Shown here in pieces: positions 1 through 8,413 of a stretch of 64,000 bases of DNA. Under the pieces are notes generated by a model, which searched no databases, had not been told where the DNA came from, and saw only the letters and a program-made list of their open reading frames with translations. The stretch comes from Phycisphaerae bacterium (GTDB lineage Bacteria > Planctomycetota > Phycisphaerae > Sedimentisphaerales > Anaerobacaceae), in assembly GCA_028714855.1 (NCBI GenBank), contig JAQTLP010000008.1:1-64000 (forward strand), in the 5' to 3' direction. Position numbers and translations under genes: made by a program. Within the stretch, counting starts at the first letter, position 1. Every line of letters starts with the position of its first letter.

Positions 1-182
1 GAGGATGAATACTCTGCCTGCGCAATGAGTATCAGAACTCGGTTGCTGCCCGCCTCCTTTGCGTGAGTTAATCCTGTTACCCAGTCGCCGAGAATCCCGA
101 CGTCGCTGAACGCCGGCTGGGCCAGACATAGACATACCGTTAGCACTGCCGCCAGTTTGATATAGGTAAACTTATGACACAT
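1..182 (-). CDS. Exported protein, N-terminal fragment (runs off left edge)
   Basis: Only the first 60 codons are inside the window. The ATG at 182 opens a typical Sec signal peptide: a short basic start (MCHKFTYIK), a hydrophobic core of about 13 residues and a probable cleavage site near AQPAFS. The mature part begins DVGILGDWVTGLTH and is still open at base 1. A very good promoter lies 40 bases upstream, which supports the start. I do not recognise the family; large secreted multi-domain proteins in related bacteria often begin this way, but that is only an impression. Confidence 0.6.
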   Translation of the reverse strand, partial: MCHKFTYIKLAAVLTVCLCLAQPAFSDVGILGDWVTGLTHAKEAGSNRVLILIAQAEYSS

Positions 183-221
183 GTATTTGCCCACTTCCCA
201 AAACCGCTCCCATCCTCTTTA

Positions 222-251
222 TTTATACCATATTTCGGCATTATCTGTCAA
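222..251 (-). promoter_or_regulatory. Sigma-70-type promoter for the left-edge exported protein
   Basis: On the minus strand TTGACA (251-246) is followed after 18 bases by TATAAA (227-222). It points at the ATG at 182. The 309-base gap between this gene and trpB2 holds this promoter and the divergent one at 418-446; nothing else was seen in it. Confidence 0.65.
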
Positions 252-417
252 GAAATCAGGTGTTCACACAAGGAACAAACTGAAAATCAGTAACCAGCTA
301 TGGAAGTCCAACAATTCCAGAAAGGAATGCGTAATTTGCACGGCGGAAGAATCATTAGCGAAATTTATTACCCTATTTTGGCTTAATCCCCCGTATTATT
401 CTCCATCAAAAAAACTC

Positions 418-446
418 TTGACATCCGCACCTTAATGCTTTACCTA
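418..446 (+). promoter_or_regulatory. Promoter for trpB2
   Basis: TTGACA (418-423) has a perfect -35 match. With a 17-base spacer the -10 hexamer is TACCTA (441-446), overlapping a TATAAA at 445. A second TATAAT lies at 456-461 but has no matching -35. The ribosome binding site GGAGA (481-485) follows. Confidence 0.55.
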
Positions 447-491
447 TAAAGACTTTATAATTTGATTAAATACATCAATTGGAGATATATT

Positions 492-1880
492 ATGGAAATC
501 AAAATTCCACTGCAAGAAAAGGACATCCCAAAACAATGGTATAACCTCGCCCCGGACCTGCCTTCTCCGCTGCTTCCGCCACTGGGTCCAGACGGTAAAC
601 CCATCTCGCCAGATATGCTGGCGCCGGTTTTTCCGATGAATCTCATCGAGCAGGAGGTCAGCTCACAACGCTGGATCGATATACCCGATGAAATCCTTGA
701 TATCCTCTATAGGTGGCGGCCGGCCCCCCTAAGAAGGGCCGTTTACCTCGAAAGATATTTGAAAACCCCCGCCCATATCTATTACAAGGATGAGAGCGTC
801 AGTCCCCCCGGCAGCCACAAGCCGAACACCGCCGTCCCGCAGGCCTGGTACAACAAACAATTCGGCATCAAACGATTAACGACAGAAACCGGCGCAGGAC
901 AATGGGGCAGCGCGCTGGCCTTTGCCTGCAAACTGATTGGCCTTGAATGCAAGGTCTTTATGGTTAGAATCAGTTTTGACCAGAAGCCCTTCAGAAAACT
1001 TATGATGCAGGTCTGGGGCGCAAATTGTGTTGCAAGCCCCAGCAACGAAACCAACGCGGGAAGAAAAGTCCTCGCTGAAATACCTAATACCCCTGGCTCG
1101 CTCGGAATTGCCATCAGCGAAGCCATCGAGCAGGCCGTCACTGACAAGGAAGGCAAAACAAGATACTCGCTCGGCAGCGTTCTCAATCACGTTATGCTGC
1201 ATCAGACAATCATCGGACTCGAGGCCAAAAAGCAGCTGAAACTCGCCGGCGAAAAAAAAGTTGACGTCGTTATCGGCTGCGCCGGCGGCGGCAGCAACTT
1301 CGCAGGCCTGTCTTTTCCGTTCGTCGCTGACAAAATCAACGGCGCTAATATCAAAATTATGCCCATCGAGCCGACATCCTGTCCCACAATGACTCGCGGC
1401 CCGTTCGCTTATGATTTCGGCGACACCGCCTGCACGACGCCCCTTATGGCAATGTACACCCTCGGACATTCCTTCATCCCGGAGCCTATTCACGCCGGTG
1501 GATTGCGATATCACGGTATGGCACCGCTTGTCTGTCAGGCCATCGTCGAAGGGCTCCTTGAACCAAAGGCATATCCGCAGACCAAATGCTATGGAGCTGC
1601 CCTTACCTGGGCCAAGACCGAAGGCTATATTTGCGCGCCGGAAACAAGTCACGCCATCGCGGCAGTCATTGACGAAGCTACAAAAGCCAAAGAGGAAGGC
1701 AAAGAAAAAGTCATTCTGTTCAACTACAGCGGACACGGGCTTATGGACCTCTCCGGCTATGATGCGTTCCTGACAGGAAAACTAACCGACCACGAGTTGC
1801 CGCAGCAGGACCTTGAAAAATTCACCGCACCCTTGAAAAATCTTCCCAAAGCCGAAATGAAAAAATCAGGAAAATGGTAA
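492..1880 (+). CDS. trpB2: TrpB2-type tryptophan synthase beta chain-like PLP enzyme
   Basis: A pyridoxal-phosphate enzyme of the TrpB2 subgroup, which joins indole and serine to give tryptophan; in many genomes it is a second copy beside a normal trpB. The start is the ATG at 492, six bases after GGAGA; an in-frame TTG at 462 has no ribosome binding site. The 462-residue product has the long N-terminal extension typical of TrpB2. Lys110 in GSHKPNTA is the expected PLP Schiff-base lysine, and GCAGGGSN is the glycine-rich phosphate-binding loop. No trpA or other trp gene is nearby, so it is an orphan, which fits TrpB2 working without a TrpA partner. The substrate in vivo (indole salvage or another nucleophile) cannot be told from sequence. 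Confidence 0.9.
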   Translation: MEIKIPLQEKDIPKQWYNLAPDLPSPLLPPLGPDGKPISPDMLAPVFPMNLIEQEVSSQRWIDIPDEILDILYRWRPAPLRRAVYLERYLKTPAHIYYKDESVSPPGSHKPNTAVPQAWYNKQFGIKRLTTETGAGQWGSALAFACKLIGLECKVFMVRISFDQKPFRKLMMQVWGANCVASPSNETNAGRKVLAEIPNTPGSLGIAISEAIEQAVTDKEGKTRYSLGSVLNHVMLHQTIIGLEAKKQLKLAGEKKVDVVIGCAGGGSNFAGLSFPFVADKINGANIKIMPIEPTSCPTMTRGPFAYDFGDTACTTPLMAMYTLGHSFIPEPIHAGGLRYHGMAPLVCQAIVEGLLEPKAYPQTKCYGAALTWAKTEGYICAPETSHAIAAVIDEATKAKEEGKEKVILFNYSGHGLMDLSGYDAFLTGKLTDHELPQQDLEKFTAPLKNLPKAEMKKSGKW

Positions 1881-1941
1881 TCTCCGACAAGGGCGGTGTC
1901 CGACAATATAGATATTGCGAATCGGCAGAAAAAAGGCCGAT

Positions 1942-2015
1942 AAAAAAACCGTTTATACCGCCGTTAGAGCTGAAGATTCGGCTTTTGCGGCAAGAGCTCA
2001 AAAAAGGGTTTTTTT
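1942..2015 (+). terminator. Long-range stem with A/T arms after trpB2, possible terminator
   Basis: AAAAAAACC (1942-1950) is complementary to GGTTTTTTT (2007-2015). Inside, GAGCT (1967-1971) pairs with AGCTC (1995-1999). An extra short palindrome, ATCGGC/GCCGAT, lies just before (1921-1941). The terminal T run fits an intrinsic terminator for trpB2, but the A/T-rich outer arm is weak. A structured leader for the next gene is the alternative. Confidence 0.35.
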
Positions 2016-2127
2016 GTTGTCAGCCCTATAAATTTTGATATATTTGGTGAAATCAGGAACGGTTAAAACAATAAGATAATTATAGTGCCGTTATTTCTTT
2101 AAAGAACTTTTTGGGAAGGAGCTCAAT

Positions 2128-2964
2128 ATGTTGAGGAAAGAATTTCTTTTAGCAACTGTGGTTTTGTTTGGTGCTATATGCCCCGTCCTGGCCGCGGAAG
2201 GCGAACTGCACGGCTTTACTGGCATCACCTATGACACCAAGTATGTATGGCGCGGCATCACCGTCTATGGTGACAAAAGTGCCATACACCCATTTATAGA
2301 CCTCGACCTTTTCGGCACTGGTTTCCATCTTGAAACAATCGCGCACCGCGCCAATTCGAGCGGTTACGAAAACGGTGAAAGATGGGACTATTCTCCTTAT
2401 TATCTCGGTGCTTTCGGAATCGACCAGCAATGGGAAACCAGGTATAAAGTCGGCTGGAGGTACTTCAATTACCCTGACAGCAGTTCTCACACCCGCAACA
2501 GCACAGACCTGCAGGAAGTTTATGCCGGCTTTGTTTTCCCCAGATTGTTTGGCGTAGAAGGGCTTGTTCCTGGCTATGTCATCGTTAAGGGCTGGCCGAG
2601 CAACAGCGGTACTGTCTGCGGTGCGGCAAATCCCAACGGCGGAACATACGCAGGCTGGGCACACGTCTTTATGCTCGATTACGCTCTGCCAACAAAGGGA
2701 TTCATAACTGATGCGCAAACATTTAACTTCCACGTAGAAACTGTTTATAACGATGGTGTTGACCCAAGGCCAGCAGGCGGTTATACCGACAGCGACTGGA
2801 CTCACGTTATGATGGGTGTCTCGACCGACTTCGACCTCGGCAACAATCTTACCTTTACCCCTGGCGTTTATCATCAGATTACGATGGAAGACAGCGCAAC
2901 CAGAGGCGTTAGTCCAGACCACAATATTACCTGGGCAAGTTTAACCTTAAAGTACAGCTTCTAA
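2128..2964 (+). CDS. Small outer-membrane beta-barrel-like protein with YVWRG motif
   Basis: A 278-residue exported protein. A signal peptide (about residues 1-22, ending at VLAAEG) follows a clear ribosome binding site, AAGGAG at 2116-2121. The mature protein is rich in aromatic residues and alternating patterns, and ends in Tyr-Ser-Phe, like many outer-membrane barrels recognised by BamA. Near the N terminus 'YVWRGI' resembles the F/Y-x-WRG signature of the uncharacterised TIGR02001-type family of bacterial barrel-like proteins. Transport or structural roles are possible; none is shown. It stands alone between two terminators, so it is probably a single-gene transcript. Confidence 0.6.
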   Translation: MLRKEFLLATVVLFGAICPVLAAEGELHGFTGITYDTKYVWRGITVYGDKSAIHPFIDLDLFGTGFHLETIAHRANSSGYENGERWDYSPYYLGAFGIDQQWETRYKVGWRYFNYPDSSSHTRNSTDLQEVYAGFVFPRLFGVEGLVPGYVIVKGWPSNSGTVCGAANPNGGTYAGWAHVFMLDYALPTKGFITDAQTFNFHVETVYNDGVDPRPAGGYTDSDWTHVMMGVSTDFDLGNNLTFTPGVYHQITMEDSATRGVSPDHNITWASLTLKYSF

Positions 2965-2992
2965 GCTGGAAAAATCTCTTAACTGAAGAAAC

Positions 2993-3029
2993 AAAAAGGG
3001 CCGGTCCAGAAAATTGGCCGGCCCTTTTT
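2993..3029. terminator. Strong bidirectional intrinsic terminator
   Basis: AAAAAGGGCCGG (2993-3004) pairs perfectly with CCGGCCCTTTTT (3018-3029). A run of T is present on either strand, so it can end both the barrel gene from the left and the polyprenyl synthase run from the right. Confidence 0.9.
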
Positions 3030-3048
3030 ATTTTCGGAAATCTGCCGG

Positions 3049-4074
3049 TTAAGTCACCCGTTGCGCAGCAAAACGCGATAGTTCGATTAACGCGTCTTTG
3101 CTTTCGCTATGATTAAATCCTTCAATCGCCGCAATTGCCTGCTCTGCAAACTCCTGCGCCCGTTTCTGCGCGTAGCCGATGCTGCCGCAGCTTTGTAATT
3201 TCTCAGCCAAAACGTCATACCTCTTTCTACGCCCTTTTTCTCCGCCACCGTCCAGAATACCCATGACAAGCTCTTTGTCTGTCTCATTTGCCGTCTTGAG
3301 CAAATGTATGACCGGCAGCGTCACCTTGCCGTTATCAAGGTCGTTGCCGATTGACTTTCCCGTCTTGTTTTGGTCTCCAACCAAATCGAGTAAATCATCA
3401 GTAATTTGAAACGCAATACCGAAATTCAAACCGAAATCAGACAGCAACTCTAACTCCGCTTCGCCCGCCCCGCCTAAAAAGCCGCCAAGATAACAACAGC
3501 TGCTGAAAAGTGCCGCGCTTTTGTCAGTAATTATGTCGATATATTCCGTTTCGCTTAACTGCCAATTTCCTCTTTGTGTTATCTGCCTCAATTCGCCTTC
3601 GCAGGTCCGGCCGGCGGCGGCGGCAATTATTTTCACGATGTGCGGCTCCAAATCGGCACACATCTTAAAAACCTTGCTTAATAAAAAATCACCCAGTAAA
3701 ACCGCAGACTCATTGCCCCACAAACTGTTCACCGTAGCCCGTCCTCGGCGACTTTGCCCTTCGTCTATAACATCATCGTGCAGCAGCGTCGCATTGTGAA
3801 TCATCTCCATAATCGCCGCAATACATATGTGCTTGTCTGTGATTTTACCGACAGCTCTGCCGGCAAGCAAAACCAGACCCGGACGAATCATCTTGCCGCC
3901 GCTGCTATTCTGGTGCTCCACCAGGTGCTTCACGCCGGCTTTGCCGGGACAGTTCAGCAGTTCATTACTTATCAGCTCTTTTACCTGCCCCAATTCATCG
4001 TTGATAACTCTAAAAGCAGTGACACCGTTGCGTGGCAGACTGCCGGATATATCTGTATGTGCTGGTAATTGCAT
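3049..4074 (-). CDS. Polyprenyl diphosphate synthase (trans-type, IspB/HepT-like)
   Basis: An all-trans polyprenyl diphosphate synthase, which extends an allylic diphosphate with isopentenyl diphosphate to make a quinone side chain or similar lipid. The two aspartate-rich motifs that bind magnesium and diphosphate are DDVID (100-104) and DDLLD (226-230). GGKMIRPG near residue 60 is the usual substrate-binding segment. At 341 residues it is normal for the long-chain class; product length cannot be read safely. It is the last gene of a nine-gene minus-strand run, 60 bases after the aminotransferase, and ends at the shared terminator. ispE at 34.1 kb belongs to the same isoprenoid supply route. 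Confidence 0.88.
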   Translation of the reverse strand: MQLPAHTDISGSLPRNGVTAFRVINDELGQVKELISNELLNCPGKAGVKHLVEHQNSSGGKMIRPGLVLLAGRAVGKITDKHICIAAIMEMIHNATLLHDDVIDEGQSRRGRATVNSLWGNESAVLLGDFLLSKVFKMCADLEPHIVKIIAAAAGRTCEGELRQITQRGNWQLSETEYIDIITDKSAALFSSCCYLGGFLGGAGEAELELLSDFGLNFGIAFQITDDLLDLVGDQNKTGKSIGNDLDNGKVTLPVIHLLKTANETDKELVMGILDGGGEKGRRKRYDVLAEKLQSCGSIGYAQKRAQEFAEQAIAAIEGFNHSESKDALIELSRFAAQRVT

Positions 4075-4134
4075 ATTATATATGCTGCGAGCTTCACCTT
4101 TTGTATCTCGTCAGGGATACGAGAGGGACATTGA

Positions 4135-5001
4135 CTATTTGCTCTTTCCGTGGGCGTATTTGAAGAATTTCTTTCTCAATAGGCGCGTATAAGATCCGGG
4201 CCTGCCGTCCCCGATAATTCTGCCGTCAATCTCAATAACACCGATTACCTCGGCAGCCGTCCCGGTAAGGAAAAACTCATCGCAAACGTATAAATCAAAT
4301 CTCGTCAGGTTTTTTTCAACCACCTCAAGCTTTGTTTCTTTCGCCAATCTGATAACAACACCGCGAGTTATCCCGCCTAATGCACCTGCTTCAACAGGCG
4401 GCGTATAAATCACTCCGTCTTTTACAATAAAAACGTTATCGCCGGTCGCCTCGGCAACATATCCTTCGTGGTTATACATAACCGCTTCGGCTGCATTTAC
4501 ATCCAGAGCCTCAATCTTGGCCAGTATATTATTGAGATAATTCATGCTTTTGACCTGCGGCGGAATCGCCAGAGGATGATTGCGGACCGTCGTTGCGCTA
4601 ATTATCTTCAGCCCTTTTTCATAAAGCTCTTCCGGATAAAGCTGTATGTTATCAGCTATGATAAATAATCCGGCGTTCTCACAAATGAACGGGTTCAGCC
4701 CCAAAGTTCCGGTTCCGCGCGTCACAACGAGCCGAATATAACCATCGATAACGCCGTTAGCTTCGACAGTTTTTTCAACTGCCTTGATAAGCTTATCTCT
4801 GCCCATCGGGATATCAAGCCGAATTGCCTTCGCAGAATCGTAAAGACGTTTAATGTGGGCATCCAGCTCAAATATCCTGCTGCTGTAAACACGGATACCT
4901 TCAAATACCCCGTCCCCATAAAGAAGACCGTGGTCAAAAACGCTTATCTTGGCATCCGCCTCGTCTACAAGCTTGCCATTAAGCCAAATCTTCAACGCCA
5001 T
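4135..5001 (-). CDS. ilvE: Class IV aminotransferase, branched-chain type
   Basis: A fold-type IV PLP aminotransferase of 288 residues, predicted to move amino groups between branched-chain amino acids and 2-oxoglutarate. Lys151 in VKSMNYLNN is the Schiff-base lysine. Glu184 in VAEATGDNVF is the residue that contacts the pyridine nitrogen. FDHGLLYGDGVFEG near residue 22 is the conserved N-terminal family block. D-amino-acid aminotransferase and aminodeoxychorismate lyase share the fold, but the length and the MNYLNNILAK block favour the IlvE type. It lies 16 bases after lolD in the same direction, so it is probably co-transcribed. Confidence 0.85.
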   Translation of the reverse strand: MALKIWLNGKLVDEADAKISVFDHGLLYGDGVFEGIRVYSSRIFELDAHIKRLYDSAKAIRLDIPMGRDKLIKAVEKTVEANGVIDGYIRLVVTRGTGTLGLNPFICENAGLFIIADNIQLYPEELYEKGLKIISATTVRNHPLAIPPQVKSMNYLNNILAKIEALDVNAAEAVMYNHEGYVAEATGDNVFIVKDGVIYTPPVEAGALGGITRGVVIRLAKETKLEVVEKNLTRFDLYVCDEFFLTGTAAEVIGVIEIDGRIIGDGRPGSYTRLLRKKFFKYAHGKSK

Positions 5002-5017
5002 AACTTATCCTTTGACT

Positions 5018-5725
5018 TTAACTTTTGCCTTCTGCCACCCTGCCGTCCGCCAGTGTTATTATCCGCCCGGCCTTTTGGGCAATCCTTTCGTCATGGGTTA
5101 CCATCACAATCGTCTGGCCGGCCTTATTCAATTTCTCAAAGACCCTTAGAATATCATTTCCTGTCGCAGAGTCAAGGTTTCCCGTCGGCTCATCTGCCAA
5201 AAGTATTCTCGGCTCATTCATCAATGCCCTGCCGATAGCCACCCTTTGCCGCTCTCCTCCCGACAGCTGATACGGTTTATGATTGGCCCTTTCGCTCAAG
5301 CCAAGCTCGCCGAGCAATTCCCTGGCTCGGCTCATCGCCCACCTCCGGCTGCCAAGCCAGCCAATCACGCTTTTCGAGGCCATTGCCGGAAGGAAAACAT
5401 TTTCCAATACACTTAATTCGTCCAATAAATGATAAAACTGAAAAACAAATCCTACCATTTTATTGCGAAATTTATTCAATTCGCGCTCCCCCATCCGGCT
5501 CAAGACACGGCCTTCGAAGCTTACAGCACCTTTTTCGGGTTTGTCCAGAGCGCCCAATATATGCAATAGGGTGCTTTTGCCGCTGCCCGAGGCCCCGACT
5601 ATCGCGGCAAACTCACCTTGCCTTACAAACAAATCCACCCCCTTGAGCACCTCCACCTTTGTTGTGCCCATCTGATACGATTTATAAAGTCCTTCCGCCT
5701 TTAATATAAAATCGTCGTTACTCAT
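5018..5725 (-). CDS. lolD: LolD-like ABC transporter ATPase
   Basis: The ATPase of a MacB/LolCDE-type ABC system, which powers release of lipoproteins from the inner membrane in the Lol pathway. Walker A GASGSGKST starts at 44, the Q-loop is VFQFYH at 94-99, the signature LSGGERQ is at 154-160, and Walker B ILLADEPTGNLD starts at 174. The length of 235 residues is standard. Its ATG overlaps the stop of the upstream permease gene as ATGA, and two FtsX-type permeases precede it, the expected gene set for LolCDE. A MacB-like efflux or other FtsX-type role is the alternative. Confidence 0.85.
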   Translation of the reverse strand: MSNDDFILKAEGLYKSYQMGTTKVEVLKGVDLFVRQGEFAAIVGASGSGKSTLLHILGALDKPEKGAVSFEGRVLSRMGERELNKFRNKMVGFVFQFYHLLDELSVLENVFLPAMASKSVIGWLGSRRWAMSRARELLGELGLSERANHKPYQLSGGERQRVAIGRALMNEPRILLADEPTGNLDSATGNDILRVFEKLNKAGQTIVMVTHDERIAQKAGRIITLADGRVAEGKS

Positions 5726-7071
5726 AATTGACTCACCTGCAAAGTTTCTACGGGCTCTAATTTCGCCGCCTGCCGGCTCGGAAAAAACGCACCTGCCAAA
5801 CAGGCGCCTATTGCCGAAACTATTATCACTGCCAAAACCTTCGAATCAACCGTGTTAGGAATATCCCCGATAGCATACATTGCCCTGTTCCACAACTGAA
5901 ATCCAAAATGCGCGAACAGAAAATCTTCTATCCTGTTAATTTTGAGCAAAAACAACCACCCGCCGAACACGCCGATGGCACTGCCCAAAAGACCTATTAA
6001 AAAAGCAAAACACGAAAATAATTCAACGATATCCAGCCTCGAAACACCTATGCTTTTTAATATGCCGATATCCTTGCTCTTGTGGCTGACAATCATATAA
6101 AAAACAACAAAGACTATAAATACAGTTGTAACTCCCACGAGAGCAAACATAAACGTCAGTATCGTCTGTTCTTTTTCCATCGCCGCGATGAATTCCCGCC
6201 TATAATCTTTCCAGCTTTGCACCGCAACAGTATTCAGTAATTCCGCTTGTTGTGCGCCTTTTCTTTCTTCTGCAAATACCTTCCACAGTGCGGCGACTTT
6301 CCCACACCCGTCTGCCAATTTAATATTCGGTTTGAACTTAATATGGATTGCACTGGCTCTTTTGACGGCTCCCCCCATACCGCAAAGCAGCTGCGCCTCT
6401 TCAAACGGCAGGTAAACAAATGAACTATCAACCCGCACCAATCCGCTGTGCACAGTATCGCTGTAATAGAAAGTTTTTGTATTTACCATGTCTGTCCCGG
6501 CTTTTGCCAAAGCGCCCTTAGCGGTTAAAGGAAAGCAGCTCACCAAAAGAGCCGCCTCAACGGGACGGACTTCATAATCATATTTGCCCCTGTCATCGCG
6601 TCTCAGCCAGAAGTCAATCCCTACCACACAACCGGGAAGATTCGGGGCATAAATCGGCTCAAATGCTTTGGCCGCATCGTTCTTGCGGTGATACAGCGTC
6701 TCACCAAAGTTGGTAACTTTGCTGTGTTCAAAAGGGTCAATACCCAGAATCTCCACGCCGCTGTTCCACTCGAGGTCGCGATTTTTTATCAGCGCGTAGC
6801 TTTTTATAACAGCCGAAACTCCCTCGATAAAATCAGCTCCCTCTATCTTTTTCATAAAATCTTCATAGTATGGAAAACCAACCAGCGACTCGGTTCCAAC
6901 CACGCAATCACCTACCCACTTATGGTTACTATCCTTAAAATCGCGCACCAGGCCCGTCATTACTGTCATCACCACAACTACTATAAACACGCAAAGCGCA
7001 ACTGCCAAAAATGCCAGATAACTGATGCGTTTTTTAAGCAGGTAACGAAATGACAAAATAATTTTATACAT
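5722..7071 (-). CDS. LolC/LolE-type ABC transporter permease
   Basis: A 449-residue membrane protein with the layout of the LolC/E/FtsX class. One transmembrane helix lies at about 17-40. A large periplasmic domain of roughly 260 residues follows, and then three C-terminal helices (about 305-330, 350-375 and 415-435). The segment DIGILKSIGVSRLDI between helices 2 and 3 is the typical coupling loop that contacts the ATPase. It overlaps lolD by four bases and follows a paralogous permease after six bases. The two permeases are diverged, which suggests a heterodimer as in proteobacterial LolC plus LolE. Confidence 0.8.
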   Translation of the reverse strand: MYKIILSFRYLLKKRISYLAFLAVALCVFIVVVVMTVMTGLVRDFKDSNHKWVGDCVVGTESLVGFPYYEDFMKKIEGADFIEGVSAVIKSYALIKNRDLEWNSGVEILGIDPFEHSKVTNFGETLYHRKNDAAKAFEPIYAPNLPGCVVGIDFWLRRDDRGKYDYEVRPVEAALLVSCFPLTAKGALAKAGTDMVNTKTFYYSDTVHSGLVRVDSSFVYLPFEEAQLLCGMGGAVKRASAIHIKFKPNIKLADGCGKVAALWKVFAEERKGAQQAELLNTVAVQSWKDYRREFIAAMEKEQTILTFMFALVGVTTVFIVFVVFYMIVSHKSKDIGILKSIGVSRLDIVELFSCFAFLIGLLGSAIGVFGGWLFLLKINRIEDFLFAHFGFQLWNRAMYAIGDIPNTVDSKVLAVIIVSAIGACLAGAFFPSRQAAKLEPVETLQVSQL

Positions 7072-7077
7072 TACTAT

Positions 7078-8397
7078 TTATTCATACCTTAATACATTGA
7101 CCGGCTTGGTCCTTACCGCGACAATCGCCGGTATCAGCGCCCCCACAGCCGCCGCAAAAACAGCCGACAGCGCTATAAGCAAAGCCCAGTCCCAATCAAC
7201 TTCGTTCGGTATCTTGCTGAACATATAAACGCTGCTCTTCCAAAGCTTCAAACCAAAGATTATCCTTATCCATTCTTCGATGGTGTTTATATTCTTTGTT
7301 ACAATATCACCCAGTATCATACCTATCCCCGAACCTACCAGCCCCACACAGACGCCGAACCCGACAAAAATCAACGCCACCGTTCCGTTCGTCGCCCCGC
7401 AGCTTTTTATTATCGCTATGTCCTTCTGCCGCGTCTCGATTATCATATAGAATATGCAAAAAATCAGCAGGACTACACTCAAACTTATAACACCGAATAT
7501 CAACATCAATATTCTCATCTGCTTTCGAAACTCCGCCACGTGTCTGCTTTGCATTTGCCTGGCCGTAACAATTTCCGTCTCTTTTATAAGTTGCGGCTCC
7601 CAGTCAAGCTGTTCCGCGGCAAAACCCTCCCACACGTTGCGAATCTGCGCAAGTGCCGCATCTGTCTCGGCTCCCGCCCTCAGCTTAATTTGAATCTGAC
7701 CTGCAACACCTTCACTTTCGTTCGGATACAAAACTCTTTGAACTTCTTCTATAGGCAGATACACCAATCCCTTATCAAGATAATAAACACCAGTGAAAAC
7801 AACATCCGTAATTGTAAATCTTATGGTCTTTCTCCTGACCGTCACCCCATCGCTACTATCTTGCGCTTTTACTACCGCCCCCGTTGTAAGAACAGCTTCC
7901 TGACCAATCACCTTTTTAGCCGCTTCAAAATCATACTCATCTGTCTGTTCATCAGGCTTCGCCACCACACCGATTCCCACGAATCCGCTCACCTGTTGCT
8001 CGTCCCTTGATACCGGATGCTCATTCCCTGATATTCGTTCGAGTTTCGAGAATCGGGTATTGAGATTCGAGACCCCCCAAATCCCCACTCCGCGAACATT
8101 GCCTTTGCCCAGATGCAGCAGCCCCCCAGCCGACAGAGTCGCAGCCGCCGATTCCACCGTGCTCTCCTGTTCTAAACGCCGGATAAGCTCCTGGTATTTT
8201 GGAAACTTAATAATCGGAGGCTCCAAAACCACATCCCCCATCACTTCAACTGCGCTTTTCTCGAATGCATCGATAAAACCGCCGAACAAACTGGCAACAA
8301 CTATCAATAGCGATGCCGACAACGCAACCGCCGCTATACTCAAAAGCACAATCTTTTTCTTGCGCAGATATCGCAGCCATAGAAACAATTTCAGCAT
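7078..8397 (-). CDS. LolC/LolE-type ABC transporter permease (first of pair)
   Basis: A paralogue of the downstream permease with the same plan. It is 439 residues long, with an N-terminal helix at about 17-40, a large periplasmic domain and three C-terminal helices. The coupling-loop segment KDIAIIKSCGATNGTV is clear. The order permease-permease-ATPase on one strand with tiny gaps marks a single transporter operon. It starts 16 bases after the stop of lysS and may be read from the same long transcript. With LptD further upstream in the same run, the group looks devoted to building the outer membrane. Confidence 0.8.
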   Translation of the reverse strand: MLKLFLWLRYLRKKKIVLLSIAAVALSASLLIVVASLFGGFIDAFEKSAVEVMGDVVLEPPIIKFPKYQELIRRLEQESTVESAAATLSAGGLLHLGKGNVRGVGIWGVSNLNTRFSKLERISGNEHPVSRDEQQVSGFVGIGVVAKPDEQTDEYDFEAAKKVIGQEAVLTTGAVVKAQDSSDGVTVRRKTIRFTITDVVFTGVYYLDKGLVYLPIEEVQRVLYPNESEGVAGQIQIKLRAGAETDAALAQIRNVWEGFAAEQLDWEPQLIKETEIVTARQMQSRHVAEFRKQMRILMLIFGVISLSVVLLIFCIFYMIIETRQKDIAIIKSCGATNGTVALIFVGFGVCVGLVGSGIGMILGDIVTKNINTIEEWIRIIFGLKLWKSSVYMFSKIPNEVDWDWALLIALSAVFAAAVGALIPAIVAVRTKPVNVLRYE

Positions 8398-8413
8398 ATC
8401 GAGCCCAATCGTT

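Noticed and set aside
876-1736. 286-codon frame antisense to trpB2
   Set aside because: Complete overlap with a well-supported enzyme, composition typical of a reverse-frame shadow, no start signals.
1900-2060. Riboswitch or c-di-GMP aptamer before the barrel gene
   Set aside because: Paired segments exist, but no known aptamer core was recognised; kept only as a possible terminator.
2149-2922. 257-codon frame antisense to the barrel protein gene
   Set aside because: The plus-strand gene has signal peptide, ribosome binding site and terminator; the antisense product has none.
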